Shown one piece after another: positions 36,840 through 47,746 of a stretch of DNA of 64,000 nt. Below the pieces are notes generated by a model. It was given only the letters and a program-made list of their open reading frames with translations, was not told where the DNA came from and searched no databases. The stretch comes from Chinchilla lanigera. Its lineage: Eukaryota > Chordata > Mammalia > Rodentia > Chinchillidae. Location: positions 9,615,099 through 9,679,098 of the forward strand of contig NW_004955405.1 of the NCBI RefSeq assembly GCF_000276665.1, in the 5' to 3' direction. Positions within the stretch are counted from its first letter, which is position 1. Each line of letters starts with the position of its first letter. The position numbers were made by a program, and so were the translations under genes.

Positions 36840-37167
36840 TTAGGTGTGAAAGGAGAAAGGGGTTCATGTTACTGTTACGGGTTTTCTCTAAGTATTCCTG
36901 CAAAGCCTCGGGCGGTCACAGGTGGGGCTTTTTGGAGGTGCCTGGCTCTGGAGTATGTGGTGCTGGGATTAAGGATGTGATACTGATATTGATTCATTGT
37001 GCAATGGTAGGATTAACGGTGCCCCACCCAGGGTATGAGCGCTGCCTTGGACCCAGCCAACTAGGAAATAAAACCTCTACACACTGTGAGCTACAATAAA
37101 CACTTCCTCCTTTAACTTTGGGTGTTGAGTATTTTGTCTCAGCAAGGAGAAAAGTAACCAAGACACT
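36840..37167 (+). mobile_element. LTR-like repeat in copy A intron 3
   Basis: Ends CAATAAACACTTCCTCCTTT ... GAAAAGTAACCAAGACA, the reverse of the start of the antisense repeats at 9089, 12927, 18378 and 47409. Resembles mammalian MaLR-type LTRs. Absent from copy B intron 3. Confidence 0.65.
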
Positions 37168-38027
37168 TACTATTGATATGTGTTGTGAAAGAAGACCTCA
37201 AACACCAACGTGTACTTCTGAGCTAAAAATTGCCTTTTCAAGTTGATGTGAAGCAATGTCTTACCATTATCCTTGAAGAAACAGTCCACTTTCAGTGACG
37301 CAGAGTGTTAATCTTTTACTCTATTTATTTTGGGGGAGTTCTGGAGTTCTGAAGTTCTCCACATTCTACTACTTATTTCCTCGTTATATCTTGAAAGTAT
37401 TTGTAGAATAAGTTTAATGTGCAATGTTCAGGACTCAACATTTGTTCACCATTCTGTGCTGTACTGGGGGTCTAGAGAACAGAAGACTTTGCACACATCC
37501 TCCATTCAATATTTGGCAATACCTGACTCTAGCGATAGCCAGTGTTTTGTTTATTGATAATATATTTTGTTACTGAAAAGGATTTGAAGTATGTGTATTG
37601 CAGTGAAGACAAATTTTAACTTTTTCTCTGTGTGTTTCATTTTTCTTTACAGTGTGGCTTGGAAAGCTCATTGTGAAAATCAAGGTCTCACTCAGTGTGT
37701 CCCTAGCTGTGGAGTCTAAACTGCAAAATTTTTCTTCTTCAAATCTTTTTGTCCCTTGTTCACATTACGGAGTAGTAAAAAGTTACCCTTCTACTGTTTC
37801 CTCCCCAGATAAATAGCATTTTTAAGATATAACATAATACTTTCAAGATATAACAGAAACATTAGAAAAATACAAACTTTCTCTATGACCCTTCCTGTTC
37901 ACCAATACACTTATTATTTGATATAAGCCCTACAGTTTTCATTTGTTGTCTAAAACTAATGCTGTTGAAAATTTTTCTAATATCTTGATTCTCAAATACA
38001 TCCCCAGTACATTCAGTTCAGCAAGGA

Positions 38028-38033
38028 AATAAA
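38028..38033 (+). terminator. Polyadenylation signal of lysozyme copy A
   Basis: AATAAA in GGAAATAAACCAGCC, at the position matching the copy B signal (54905-54910). Sequence just after it (TTAATCTTGAATG) is shared by both copies. Confidence 0.45.
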
Positions 38034-38654
38034 CCAGCCTTAATCTTGAATGATACCAGTACTCCACAATATTAGATAAAATATAGCCTAAATGTATTGA
38101 AAACAAATTGATCTTAGGGGAAGATCTGAGCTATGCAGGCACCTGATACCTTAATCTGTTTGATCACCTACAAAATCAGTAAAACAGATGTGCTGTTTAA
38201 ATGCTTAAAGTGGCAAAAAAAAAATGGCTTAAAATGGAGACTATCTGTATTAAGAATTTGGTTTTCAGAAAGCACATAACTTTTGACTTCAGTATTGTCT
38301 TAGATATGTTGAATTTGTACAGTTTTAAAATTAGATTCACATTTTATATAACAATCTATATTAACTCTTCAAAGAATACTTACATGAATCTTGCTGACCA
38401 TGAATATAATAAAAGATTACATGAGTTAATATTCACCAACTTTATTAACTTAGATTCATGTATACTAAATATATCAGAGACAGAGGAGCTCACATGACTA
38501 ATTAATCATAGGAGTAAATGTATGAGACTGTATAAAATACAAACACTATCATTAAAGGCTTTGCAAAGCATGCCTGGGCTGTCTTTGTTTAGATGCATCT
38601 AATATCTTTGGAGCACAGATTATCTGTATTTGAAAAAAGAAAGATTTGACCCTC

Positions 38655-38695
38655 TTAATATCTTCTGTATCCTCCTCTGTACCCAAACAGCTGGA
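38655..38695 (+). repeat. 41-base exact direct repeat, first copy
   Basis: The block beginning TTAATATCTTCTGTATCCTC and ending ACCCAAACAGCTGGA recurs without a mismatch at 39612-39652, in a setting of old, diverged L2 sequence. Confidence 0.9.
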
Positions 38696-38752
38696 TATTG
38701 CTGGAGAAAACTCCACAATCATGCTGAGAAATCCCACTTTAAATTTATATCT

Positions 38753-38848
38753 AGGGCCAGGGATATAGCTCAATGGTACAAGCACCTTCTTGGCAAACGC
38801 AAGGTCCCAAGTTCGATTCCTGGTACCAAAAAAAAAACCAAAAATAAA
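38753..38848 (+). mobile_element. ID-like SINE (first of three stacked SINEs)
   Basis: GGGCCAGGGATATAGCTCAA head, tRNA-like body, A-rich tail; flanked by AAATTTATATCT on both sides. It lies within an L2 fragment in duplication unit A. Confidence 0.9.
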
Positions 38849-38864
38849 AAATTTATATCTATTG

Positions 38865-39027
38865 CTGGGCATGGTGGCGCATGCCTGTAATCCCAGCAGT
38901 CGGGAGGCTGAGGCAGGAGGATTGTTGCGAATTCGAGGTCAGCCTGGGCTACAAAGTGAGCTCAAGGCCAGCCCTAGCTGCATATTGAGATCCTGTCTCA
39001 AAAAGACAAAAATAAAATAAAATAATA
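38865..39027 (+). mobile_element. B1-like SINE (second of three stacked SINEs)
   Basis: GCTGGGCATGGTGGCGCATG head through AAGTGAGCTCAAGGCCAGCC internal repeat to an AAAAT-rich tail. Flanked by AATTTATATCTATTG at 38849-38864 and 39028-39043. Confidence 0.93.
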
Positions 39028-39043
39028 AATTTATATCTATTGC

Positions 39044-39180
39044 CAGGCATCGTGGCACATCCTTGTAATTCCAGCACTTCAGAGTCTGAAGCAGGAGGAT
39101 TATTGTGAGTTTGAGGCCACCCTGAGCTACATAGTGAGTCAAAGCCAGCCTTCCTTACAAAGTGAAGGCTATCTCTAAAT
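39044..39180 (+). mobile_element. B1-like SINE (third of three stacked SINEs)
   Basis: CCAGGCATCGTGGCACATCC head; more diverged than its neighbour, so probably the oldest of the three. Followed directly by L2 sequence CCCATTAATCTC that is also in unit B. Confidence 0.85.
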
Positions 39181-39611
39181 TAATGAATTAATTAACTAAT
39201 ACCCATTAATCTCATGTGGGCTGTCCAGTCAGGCTGGCCATTTTAGTCACTTCTCTGCAATCCCAGGTTGGGGTCCCAGTTCTCCAAAATGACTACTTTG
39301 CTTCTCCCCTTCTCTGTCACAAAACACATAGATGATCCCTATCTGCCTCTTCATCCTCTTCCTCTCTCTGCTTTTAGGAGATTATCTGACTTAACTTTAC
39401 ACTGAAGGAAAGGTGACAACTTCACACAAAGTCTCCCCTTCATATCACCAACTCAGCCGTCAGGTCTTCCCCTGGACTCCTCTTTTCCTTCTTCTATTTC
39501 TGGCATGTGGCCTTTGTTTCTCAAACAAAGGTGGAAACGTCATACAAAGCTCTTCCCTCCAACTCACTAAAACACTAGTCACACTTCCCCTAAGCTCACC
39601 TCCCACCGCAT

Positions 39612-39652
39612 TTAATATCTTCTGTATCCTCCTCTGTACCCAAACAGCTGGA
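39612..39652 (+). repeat. 41-base exact direct repeat, second copy
   Basis: Second copy of the 38655-38695 block, 957 bases further on. It lies at the end of about 120 bases (from 39520) that interrupt L2 sequence continuous in unit B. Confidence 0.9.
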
Positions 39653-40807
39653 GGGCCTTTGCTCCTGTCAAAAGCAGCGGCTCCACCTGCAGTCATTGTT
39701 CCCTCCTGCTCACTGCTCTGACCTCACCTGGTTTCTCCCTCTGTGCTGTATCACCTCCATCACTGGACAAACCTCCCCAGTGACAGCCCATCTTACAGAG
39801 AACGCCACACTCACATCACGATACCTTCCAGCTTCCACTGCATCCTCTGCTCACTTTCCACCAAGACTTCTGGGAGGAAAGTCAGTACTCACCCCTCTCC
39901 ATGGCCTCACCTCCCATTCTCTCCTCACCCTTTCTAATCTGACTTCTGTCCTCAACTCAGCCAAAACTGCTTGTCCACGCCATCTCCTGCGACTCCTTCA
40001 CTCAATTCCCGTGAGTATCCATTCCCTGCACGTCTTACTTGATCTCTCTGGAACATTTGACAAAGTGAACCACTTCCTACTTCCTGAAACCTTTTCTCTC
40101 TTGGCTTCTCACCACATCCTACCTAACAGCCTTCTCCTTCTCAAACCCTGCTGGCTCTTTTTCTGGAATGTTTTCTAATGTGTAAATGCCTCAGGCTCAA
40201 GTCTATAACATTTGACAAACTACAAATTTTACTTGTTTATTAATACTAGTCTCTTCTTATCCATGATTTCAGTCTCTGAGGTTTCATTTATTCATGGCCA
40301 ACAGTGATCTGAAATTTTAAATTAAAAAAATTCCACAAATGAGCAGTTCATAAGTTTTAAACTACACCATACTGAGTGGCATAACGGACTCTTTCTCTAT
40401 CCTGTTCTGTCCTGACAACGACAACAATTATCCTCGTCTAGAACATCCACACTACACATCTCCCCACTCAGAAGTCACTTAATAAGCCACTCAATTAAAA
40501 AGATTGCCTGTGGCAATGTCGAGGTGCCTATATTTAAGTGTCATTATTTTACTTAATGCAATATTTGTTGCATTTTATTGGTAGTTATGGTTACTATCTT
40601 GTGTGACTATAAATTAAACTTCATCATAGCTGTATGTGAAAAGAGAAAACAGAATACATAAGATTCATTATTACCTCTAGTTTGGGACTATGGACCAAGG
40701 AAGGTATCCCTAAGGAATAAGAGAGGACACTATATTTATCTCTTCTCACAAAAAAATCACTCCTAAAAGGACAAAGTTCTTTTTTCACTCTCTGAAAAGA
40801 TTATAAT

Positions 40808-40895
40808 GATCTTGGGATGTAGCTCAGTGATAGAGAACTAGTGTTGCATACATAAAGCCCTAGGTCTTATCCCTGGCACTACTGAAATAAAGCAT
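40808..40895 (+). mobile_element. Decayed tRNA-type SINE after unit A
   Basis: TTGGGATGTAGCTCAGTGAT, then CTTATCCCTGGCACTACTG. A similar SINE end follows the LLPH retrocopy in unit B (59065-59125), so it may mark the same ancestral spot. Confidence 0.7.
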
Positions 40896-40914
40896 AAAAA
40901 AAAAATATTTGAAA

Positions 40915-41105
40915 CTAACCTGAATTCCAATCTCAGCTCTGCCACTTCCTAACTCTATTTCTTTGAGAAAGTTATTTTACTTTCTGGGGTGCATATTATT
41001 CATCTATAAATGGAAATAATATTTATATGACCTTTGTAAGGACACTGACGTTTAATAAGTGACTAGCTCTTTAGAAGCACTGAGTGAGTAGAAGTTAGTA
41101 TTAGT
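40915..41105 (+). mobile_element. MIR SINE (ancient)
   Basis: TTCCAATCTCAGCTCTGCCA CTTCCTAACT, then ATCTATAAATGGAAATAATA. Confidence 0.85.
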
Positions 41106-41149
41106 TCCTTATCCTTGTCCTTTATCTCCAAAGGGTGTAGATACTCACC

Positions 41150-41475
41150 AAGTCTTGATAATTCAGCCTCCTGCATATCTCCTGATTGTTCTAGTTCTTT
41201 CCATAGTGCAACATCATCTGACATCTGGATTATTTGTCAGATTTCTATCAGCTCTCCACATTCAACATAGAATGATTTAAAAAAAAAGATTTTGATTCTG
41301 TTACTCTCCACTTTAATACTCATGAACATTTTCTCCTAAAGTTCAGAATGGAATTCTAAGCCCTACAGTCTTTGAATATAAATATACAGTCTTTGACATT
41401 AAGTACCTAGTCTTGCTGTGCTCCTGTTACTGAACAGCTCCTTCCAAAAGTGGCTCACCAAATAAACATTACACC
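41150..41475 (+). mobile_element. L2-like LINE fragment
   Basis: TTCAGCCTCCTGCATATCTC, TGATTCTGTTACTCTCCACT and TTCTCCTAAAGTTCAGAATG suggest a decayed L2 piece. Confidence 0.45.
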
Positions 41476-42664
41476 AAATAAATGTTACCAGGTTTTGTGG
41501 TGCTTGCATCTCCTTCTGGAGTTGGATTCTAGGTCCTTCTCATCTCCAACAAAGAACTGAATGAAATGAGCAAAAACGACAGCAAAGTTTATTTGAAAAT
41601 GTAAAAGTGAAGAGTGAGAAACTCACTCTGCAAAGAGAGCTTAGACCAAGGTAAAAGAGGAAAAAACAATGTAAAAGTACACCCTGGAGGACACAGGGCC
41701 AACTACCATGAGGAAAGCCACCATAGTGAGCTCTTTATGGTAGCTGTGTGCTTCTATACTGTCCAAATCTTGAGGAACCCTATGATATCTTCTATGTAAG
41801 AGTCCTGGGTGGTGGTGCTGATATCCCACACTTCAAGTTGACATCTGGTCTAGGCCATCATATTGAAAACCTTCTGGAGTTCTCACAAGAAGTCTACATG
41901 CAGGGATTTGGGATCTGTGTAGGCACCTATCCTGGAATCTTGAAATTAACAGATCACGCCTACATCCCCAGCCAGCTTTGCCACACTCGAATCTCCTACC
42001 TCACTCCTTCTAACTTCACTTCCTGGGTTATTTTCCAAGACATCCTGGTATTTTTTTCAGTGTTTTCATCAGCCTACGTTTTTCTGTCCCGTCTGGGATT
42101 CAGAACATGGTATTTAGTACCAGCCTGCACCAATTCCTCCAACCCCTTATTTGACTACTACAACTCATCATTCAGGTCTTGCCTAGAATTTTATAAATAG
42201 GTTTATCACCTCTGTTAATGTTTCCCATGCACACAGTGCTTCCCTTTCTGTAGAAATCCACACACTTAAAATTCATTTGCAGTCAGCATGCTCACTTTCT
42301 ACCACCTCTGAGAAGGCAAGAATGATATCTGCCTAGTTCCTGGCTAGTGCCTGAAGCCCTAGCACAGTATTTGCCTAGCAGATATTATCTAGAGAAATCC
42401 TTATTTCCCACTAAGAGAATGGGAAATTGAGACATGGCAGAAAGCGCCTACAAAAAGAGTGTTGTGAAAAGACTATAGGATTTACTCACCTATAAAGTAT
42501 ACCTATAAGCAAGTACATTCTACATAGAAAAACACTTCGTTAAAAAAAGCAGCAAATTCAGATGAAAATTTTATTTAGCATCTGATGCTTTGTAATTAGA
42601 TAAGGGTAACCTCTTATTGATAAGCTATTTATGCTAAAATAGGAATTTAAATGTATTTTTAATT
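41476..42664. other. No gene seen, repeat-like
   Basis: Contains an open frame of 150 codons (41748-42200) that matches no protein I know. An antisense AATAAA-like TTTATTT near 41589 hints at another LTR. CACCTCTGAGAAGGCAAGAA near 42305 looks like an L2 3' end. Confidence 0.45.
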
Positions 42665-42812
42665 TTTTTGTTTGTTTCTTTGAGAGGTCTCACTATGTAG
42701 TTCAGGTTGGCCTTGAACTCACTGTGTAGTCAAGGCTGGGCTCAAACTTAGCGATACTCCTCAGCCTCCGGAGTGCTGGAATTGCAGGTACGCACTGACA
42801 TGTCCAGTTTAA
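42665..42812 (-). mobile_element. B1-like SINE, antisense
   Basis: GAGAGGTCTCACTATGTAGT through GGCCTTGAACTCACTGTGTA to GGAGTGCTGGAATTGCAGGT. Confidence 0.85.
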
Positions 42813-44844
42813 ACATATTTTTAGAGGTAATAAAAAATATACTGGTCCTGTTATATTAATGTCATCATAACTGTTATTCTAAAATGCTATGTTTGAAAAA
42901 AAATGCTATGTTTGATCTTATTTTTTATTTTGCATTTTCCGTGTAAAACTTTACAACTATCATCTGTTAATATTCTGCAGGAATATAACTTCCAAAAGAC
43001 AACCTAAATAGTATGTTATGATGGTAGGCTATCACCTCCAGTGCAGGTAGAATATGACATTGACTCCTAATACTAATTCTGACATGATTAGTGGAAGAGG
43101 TAGCTGTTCTCTGGTCATACTTTGTATTTCAAAGTTCCTGATATTCAGAAAGGATTATAATAGTTAGAATTAAGAACTACTGCTCCTACTTCAAGACTGG
43201 TATAAAGGACCTTCTGAGTATTTAACAACTGAGGCTTGGAGGCCAAAACTACAAAAGATAAAATAAAATAAAGTAAAATAAAATAAAATAAAATAAAAAA
43301 TAAATAAATAAAATATTAAGACAATAGTTTGGAATGTTCCCTTTAAACCAGACCCTGCATTGTGATGGGATCCCTCTAAAAGGATGTTTTAACTCCAGTG
43401 AGTTACCTACCCACCTGACAAAGAGGATTGTTGGACCCCAGTGATCAGGAGTCAACCAAAGTGCATTTTTATCAAAAGAGGGACACTAAAGAGGAGAAGG
43501 TCCCTGCGGTTTCAAGGGAAGCCATATAGTCAAGCAAAGATCATGATCCATTCTAACAGTAACACAAACAGTAGATTTTTAAAAATTAGAGGACCTAAGG
43601 GTCTTTTCATATGGACCAAAAAGTAACTGACCTATAGGGAGACTTAACCAACCTTGACAAATATATAGGTAGATTAATTTTGATGAACACAAATCTTACT
43701 TTGACTTGCTTTTAAACACTCAACAGCAAAGTATAACCCAAAAATGGAGTAATTAGTAATAATGTGAAAAAAAAAAAAGTTAAGCTAGGTATAAAAGATG
43801 CTCCAAATACTGCACCAGTTCATACTGGCAGTGTCCAGCCATACCTGTAACATTTCAGCCCACAGCCATGAGAACTCATGAGTCCCCATCCCACTAGCTG
43901 TTCTAAAACTGTGTCCTTCAGCCTGTCTTATTATGTTACCAATATACTATTTCATGAACTTTCAAGTACCCTTTAGGTAAAGATTTCGCTTCTTGCAGAG
44001 ATATACCTGTCAGATAAAATTGACAGTGTAAATATTCTAGTACTAAACTTTGTTAACTTTGTGGTATAAATTAACTTTCTGTTATTTACTTCAGAATTTA
44101 AATGCTTATTATCTGGAGCCAATCACTACAAAAGGTCTTCAGGTCAACAAAACAGAGGCCAGACCTCAGATTCTAAATCCTGTAGTAAGAATCTTAATGG
44201 CCCAATGGTCACAAAAACATAGATATCTTTATTTAATGTATTCATTGGTCATTGTTATAATTAAAATAAGAGACTATTGAATTTCTTATTGAGAAAACAG
44301 GGAGGAGACTGTATACTCTTCAACTCTACCTTTGTACTTGAGTAAACATCTCAAAACAAAGAGATTAATGTTAAAGGTAAGAAGCTTATGCCAAATGCTT
44401 CCTAAATTTGTCTGACTTCTATCATGTTTTGGAGCCCCAATTCACTAATATCCTACTTTAATTTGGGGTCCTTGCTTGTTTAACATTACTATAAAATAAA
44501 GTTTAGAAGTCAATGGCTTGCTAACCTTCTTGTCCTCTTTTCCAGGCTATCAAAGGATGGTGGCTCATCAAACACCAAAATGCATCTTCCTTTGTTTCTT
44601 TAGATCAGTCAGAGTGAGATCTTTTTATTCCTTGCTACTCAGGGCCACTGTCCCCTCTCAGCCTGAAGCAGCCAGAAGAAGAGGAATCTTTGGGCTCTCT
44701 GCATCCCTTGAGAATAAGTGATCAAAGTCCCAGAGGAAAATGAGGTAAGATAGAAAAAAATATAAAGATAGGCAGAAAAGAGGTGAAGAAATAATAATTT
44801 AAAAATTGTACTTTTAAGAAGACTGCAACTTCTGGACACAAAAG
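42813..44844. other. No gene seen
   Basis: AT-rich unique-looking spacer between the lysozyme units, apart from the AAAAT repeat. Confidence 0.6.
43256..43316. repeat. AAAAT microsatellite
   Basis: GATAAAATAAAATAAAGTAA then several more AAAAT units and AAAT units. Confidence 0.92.
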
Positions 44845-45157
44845 TTATCCATATCTGTATACAAATTTGCCCATATCTGTACACAAGGTTGTTCATATCT
44901 GTACACAAGGTTGTCCATAGTTGTACACAAGGTTGTTCATATCTGTACACAAGGTTGTCCATANNNNNNNNNNNNNNNNNNNNNNNNNNNNNNNNNNNNN
45001 NNNNNNNNNNNNNNNNNNNNNNNNNNNNNNNNNNNNNNNNNNNNNNNNNNNNNNNNNNNNNNNTGTACACAAGGTTGTTCATATCTGTACACAAGGTTGT
45101 CCATAGTTGTACACAAGGTTGTTCATATCTGTACACAAGGTTGTCCATATCTGTACT
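44845..45157. repeat. 22-bp minisatellite with alternating unit types
   Basis: Unit type 1 TTGTTCATATCTGTACACAA plus GG, and type 2 TTGTCCATAGTTGTACACAA plus GG, alternate 1-2-1-2 on both sides of the gap; the outermost units (44845-44885 and 45142-45157) are more diverged. Because 22 is not a multiple of 3, an open frame across it repeats every 66 bases; it is not a gene. Confidence 0.93.
44964..45063. other. Assembly gap (100 N) in the minisatellite
   Basis: Exactly 100 N, which is a usual placeholder for a gap of unknown size. Identical 22-bp repeat sequence on both sides shows the gap lies within the array. Confidence 1.
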
Positions 45158-47351
45158 CCCTAGACTGGGTTATACTTCTTTTCTTCCAGGCCCATCATAC
45201 CCAGAATTCCTTAAATATACTTTAAATCCACTAACTAGCTTAGCTGATAAGCATCAGGAAGCTGATCATAAGGGAACAGACTGAGAGAATTCAAGCAATG
45301 CTTTATGGAAAAATATTTTGATGACCCATCTTTTAAAAAATAGACTGGGCTCACTTTTTTCACCTCTAAAATTGGTCACAATTGTTCTGTGGCCACCCTT
45401 TTCCCCCATAAAACAAGACCAAGATACAACTTCCTATAAATTCACAAATTCCCTACATGCCCACCTCTCAAAACATTCAAAAAATCTCATCTCCCGAATA
45501 TAGTGCATCTCTCTCTTGAAGCTATGTATTCTATTTCTTTCATGTGTACTTCAAATTCTGCCTAATAAGCTCTTTTTAACTCTACTTTTTAAAAAGTAAG
45601 AGCAATAAAAACAATTTAAGAACTTAAAAGCCGGGATGCCTTTCACAAAAGTATTTTTGAACTTTAAAGATACCTCTATAAATGTCTGAACTATAAATAG
45701 CTTTTAAAGAAAACATTCTTACTTTTAAAACTGTTTTTGGTAATTCCTCCATATGTGGCCCCATCTCTCAACTCCCTGTTTACTTCAGGTATATTTGGGG
45801 GTCCCCTCAAAGCCTCATGCTCTCATAGGTTGGGCTTTTGGAAGGTGATTGGATCATGACAACATGATATTTCCAAGACAGTGCTTTCTTCTCACATTGT
45901 TTACACCATCTAAACACTGAGCACCCACCCTCAGCTGCCTGCAGTCCTCTGGCTACAAGGGACTTTTCAAGGCGACAGTGTACCTCACCGTCCTCCCTGA
46001 CTAGCCCGCCCTTCCATGTTTACTATTGTCTCAGAGTTGCCTGCACCTCGTCTAAAGTGGTCTAGGTACACACTCAGTTTTTGCTTGGTAACTGAATGAA
46101 TCCAGAAAAGTGAATCACTCAGACTTTTTTGTTGAGAAATTTATGTCTGTGGGTAAAATAAAACCCATAATTACAGATGCATGTTAGCGTTCTTTGCATA
46201 CTTCTAATTTCCTTATTATCTCTAACTCAACTTGAGTTAAAGAACTCAAGTTCTCTAACAGGTGGTTATCACTGCAGGCCAACCATATGCCTTTCACTTT
46301 TTAAAAATTTTATTGTTATACTTTTGTAGTTCTTCAATCAAAACTTGCCCTCTCGCTGCTAAGCTAGGTCTATACTACTGAGCCATATCCCCAACCCTTT
46401 AGGGGGTTTTGATTCTCATGTTCAAAGTTTCTTGTTTATCCTCTCCAAGGAATGATTTTCCCACCCTTCTCCTCTGGGGTTTAGAAAGGTCATTAGCCAG
46501 CTCTCCTGCCCTGGGGAAGAAGATTTTAGAGTTTAACTGCTCCACATAGAGAATCCAAGCAGTCTTCCTGTTCAAAGCACTGCTGTACTCAGCTGCCTTG
46601 AGAGTTACCTAGATCTGCCCAGGTTCTAGGGGCAAGAACCAGCTTGTTTTTTGAATTGATTTCCCCTCATACAAGCACTATAGTGTAAGTTTTCCCACTG
46701 TCCAAAAATACCACTCATCCACCTTTAATTATCAATTGAATATTTTTTTTCACAATTGCCTTTTCTTTGGTTTCATTTGGTTTGGTTTACTTTGCTTTGC
46801 TTTGCTTTGGTTGGAATGCACCAGGCTAGTCTGGACCTTCTGTGTACAGAGACCTTCTCAAATCATCCTACTAGTATCTAGAACTACAGGCATGTGCCAG
46901 CTGCCCTTATACCTTTCAAAAGTTCTGTGGGTATTTTAGTAGGATTTGGAAGGGAGCAAAGCTAGACTTGTGATTCCAGCTCACCACCTTTGACACTGGT
47001 TCCATAACCATTCTTTAGACTTTCATAAATGGTTTTTTATGGCCAGTTTCAATTGGGGAGAATAGTCAAAAGTCAGAGATCCTTAGTCCAATTTTCTTTG
47101 TGAGTTGTGAATTCATAACACTCACCACAATTAATCATTGTTTCTCTATCTTGATAGGCAAATAAGCTAAATAAACTAGAAATTGTGAATAATTAATAAA
47201 TTATTATCCAATGCACTACAAAAAAAGTCATCTGAGATCTGTAAACGTCGATCCTAAAAAACAAAAATGTGCCTATGTTAATAGGTATAAGTGGAGCATA
47301 TACAAAATTTCTGGGGAAAAAACTCTGCCCCCCAAATAGTTAGTACCTATT
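45158..47351. other. Spacer between lysozyme units
   Basis: TAGGTTGGGCTTTTGGAAGG TGATTGGATC near 45826 resembles an MLT-like LTR (about 45770-46090). A decayed antisense B1 may lie at 46760-46895. Otherwise nothing recognised. Confidence 0.5.
46350..46402 (-). mobile_element. tRNA-type SINE fragment
   Basis: GCTAAGCTAGGTCTATACTA then TGAGCCATATCCCCAACCCT, the reverse of the element head. Confidence 0.65.
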
Positions 47352-47408
47352 TGGTGTTTTATTTTTAAATAGTTTGTTCATTATTTCAAATGAAATAATA
47401 AAATAACT

Positions 47409-47746
47409 ATATTGGTTAGCTCGCCTCTTGCTAGGACAAATTACCTGACAAAACTTACAGGATGAGGGTTTTATTTAGTTCACAGTTCCTGAGGATTCAA
47501 TCCATGGTTGGTTGGCTCCAAGGCAGGAACATCATGGCAGAAAGGCATGAGAGAACAATACTGCTTAGTATATGGCAGCTGGAAGCAGAGCAGAGGAGCA
47601 GCAGCACAGCAAAAGGAGCAGGGACCAGAGATAGACATCTCCAGGCCTCCATGACCCACCCAGGCATATCCGGAAGCATGATTTACTAATCCCTTAGTAA
47701 ACTGGCTGTTAACCAATCAAGTTAACAATTAAGTGTACCTTTCACA
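47409..47746 (-). mobile_element. LTR-like repeat (MaLR-type) at the left edge of unit B
   Basis: Begins TTGGTTAGCTCGCCTCTTGC and contains TTTATTTAGTTCACAGTTCC and GGTTGGCTCCAAGGCAGGAA, as in its relatives. It splits a block that is continuous in unit A (AATAATAAAA ... ATAACTGAAT), with ATAAC at both edges as a 5-bp target duplication. Confidence 0.75.

Larger units (their letters stand above)
33643..37719 (+). pseudogene. Lysozyme C pseudogene, copy A (4 exons, disabled)
   Basis: Paralogue of the intact gene at 49063-54635, with the same four-exon plan: 33643-33778, 35496-35659, 36755-36833, 37653-37719. All donors and acceptors keep GT and AG. Exon 1 is open and encodes a signal peptide ([18 protein letters not shown]) and a mature start [10 protein letters not shown], with extra Cys at residue 3 and Gly at 4. 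Exon 2 is broken: the Trp34 codon is TAG (35513-35515), the catalytic Glu35 codon is AAG (Lys), and one net base is missing around 35605-35625, giving 164 rather than 165 bases and a later TAA. The Asp53 codon is still GAT. Exon 3 is open (ending GIDAW in place of GIRAW). The first base of exon 4 is T, turning Trp109 into Cys; the C-terminus still ends SCGV with stop TAA at 37717-37719. An active enzyme is not possible from this reading. Confidence 0.93.
38655..40190 (+). mobile_element. L2 LINE fragment in unit A (with SINE insertions)
   Basis: Shows the usual L2 ORF2 stretch, including CTTACTTGATCTCTCTGGAA, which precedes a decayed reverse-transcriptase motif (LLDLSGTFDKVNHFLLP in frame at about 40040-40092). 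Three SINEs interrupt it at 38753-39180. The 160-residue open frame at 39696-40178 is L2 derived and not a gene. The same L2 lies in unit B. Confidence 0.85.
32291..40800 (+). repeat. Tandem duplication unit A (lysozyme plus flanks)
   Basis: Similarity to unit B starts near 32291 (CAAGTGAAATAATAAAATTATAACTGAATATT; B has the same block near 47385 split by an LTR) and runs through the lysozyme gene, the 3' flank and an L2 fragment to about 40800 (ACTCCTAAAAGGACAAAGTT). Before and after these limits I see no similarity between the two places. Boundaries are by eye and could move by a hundred bases or more. Confidence 0.8.

Noticed and set aside
39696..40178. 160-codon open frame with reverse-transcriptase-like residues
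   Set aside because: It is a fragment of an L2 LINE; the same piece is repeated, broken, in unit B.
41748..42200. 150-codon open frame between the lysozyme units
   Set aside because: No start context, no known domain, AT-rich repeat-like setting; chance frame likely.
44845..45157. CRISPR-like array of short repeats
   Set aside because: Repeats are directly adjacent with no unique spacers, and the genome is mammalian; it is a minisatellite.
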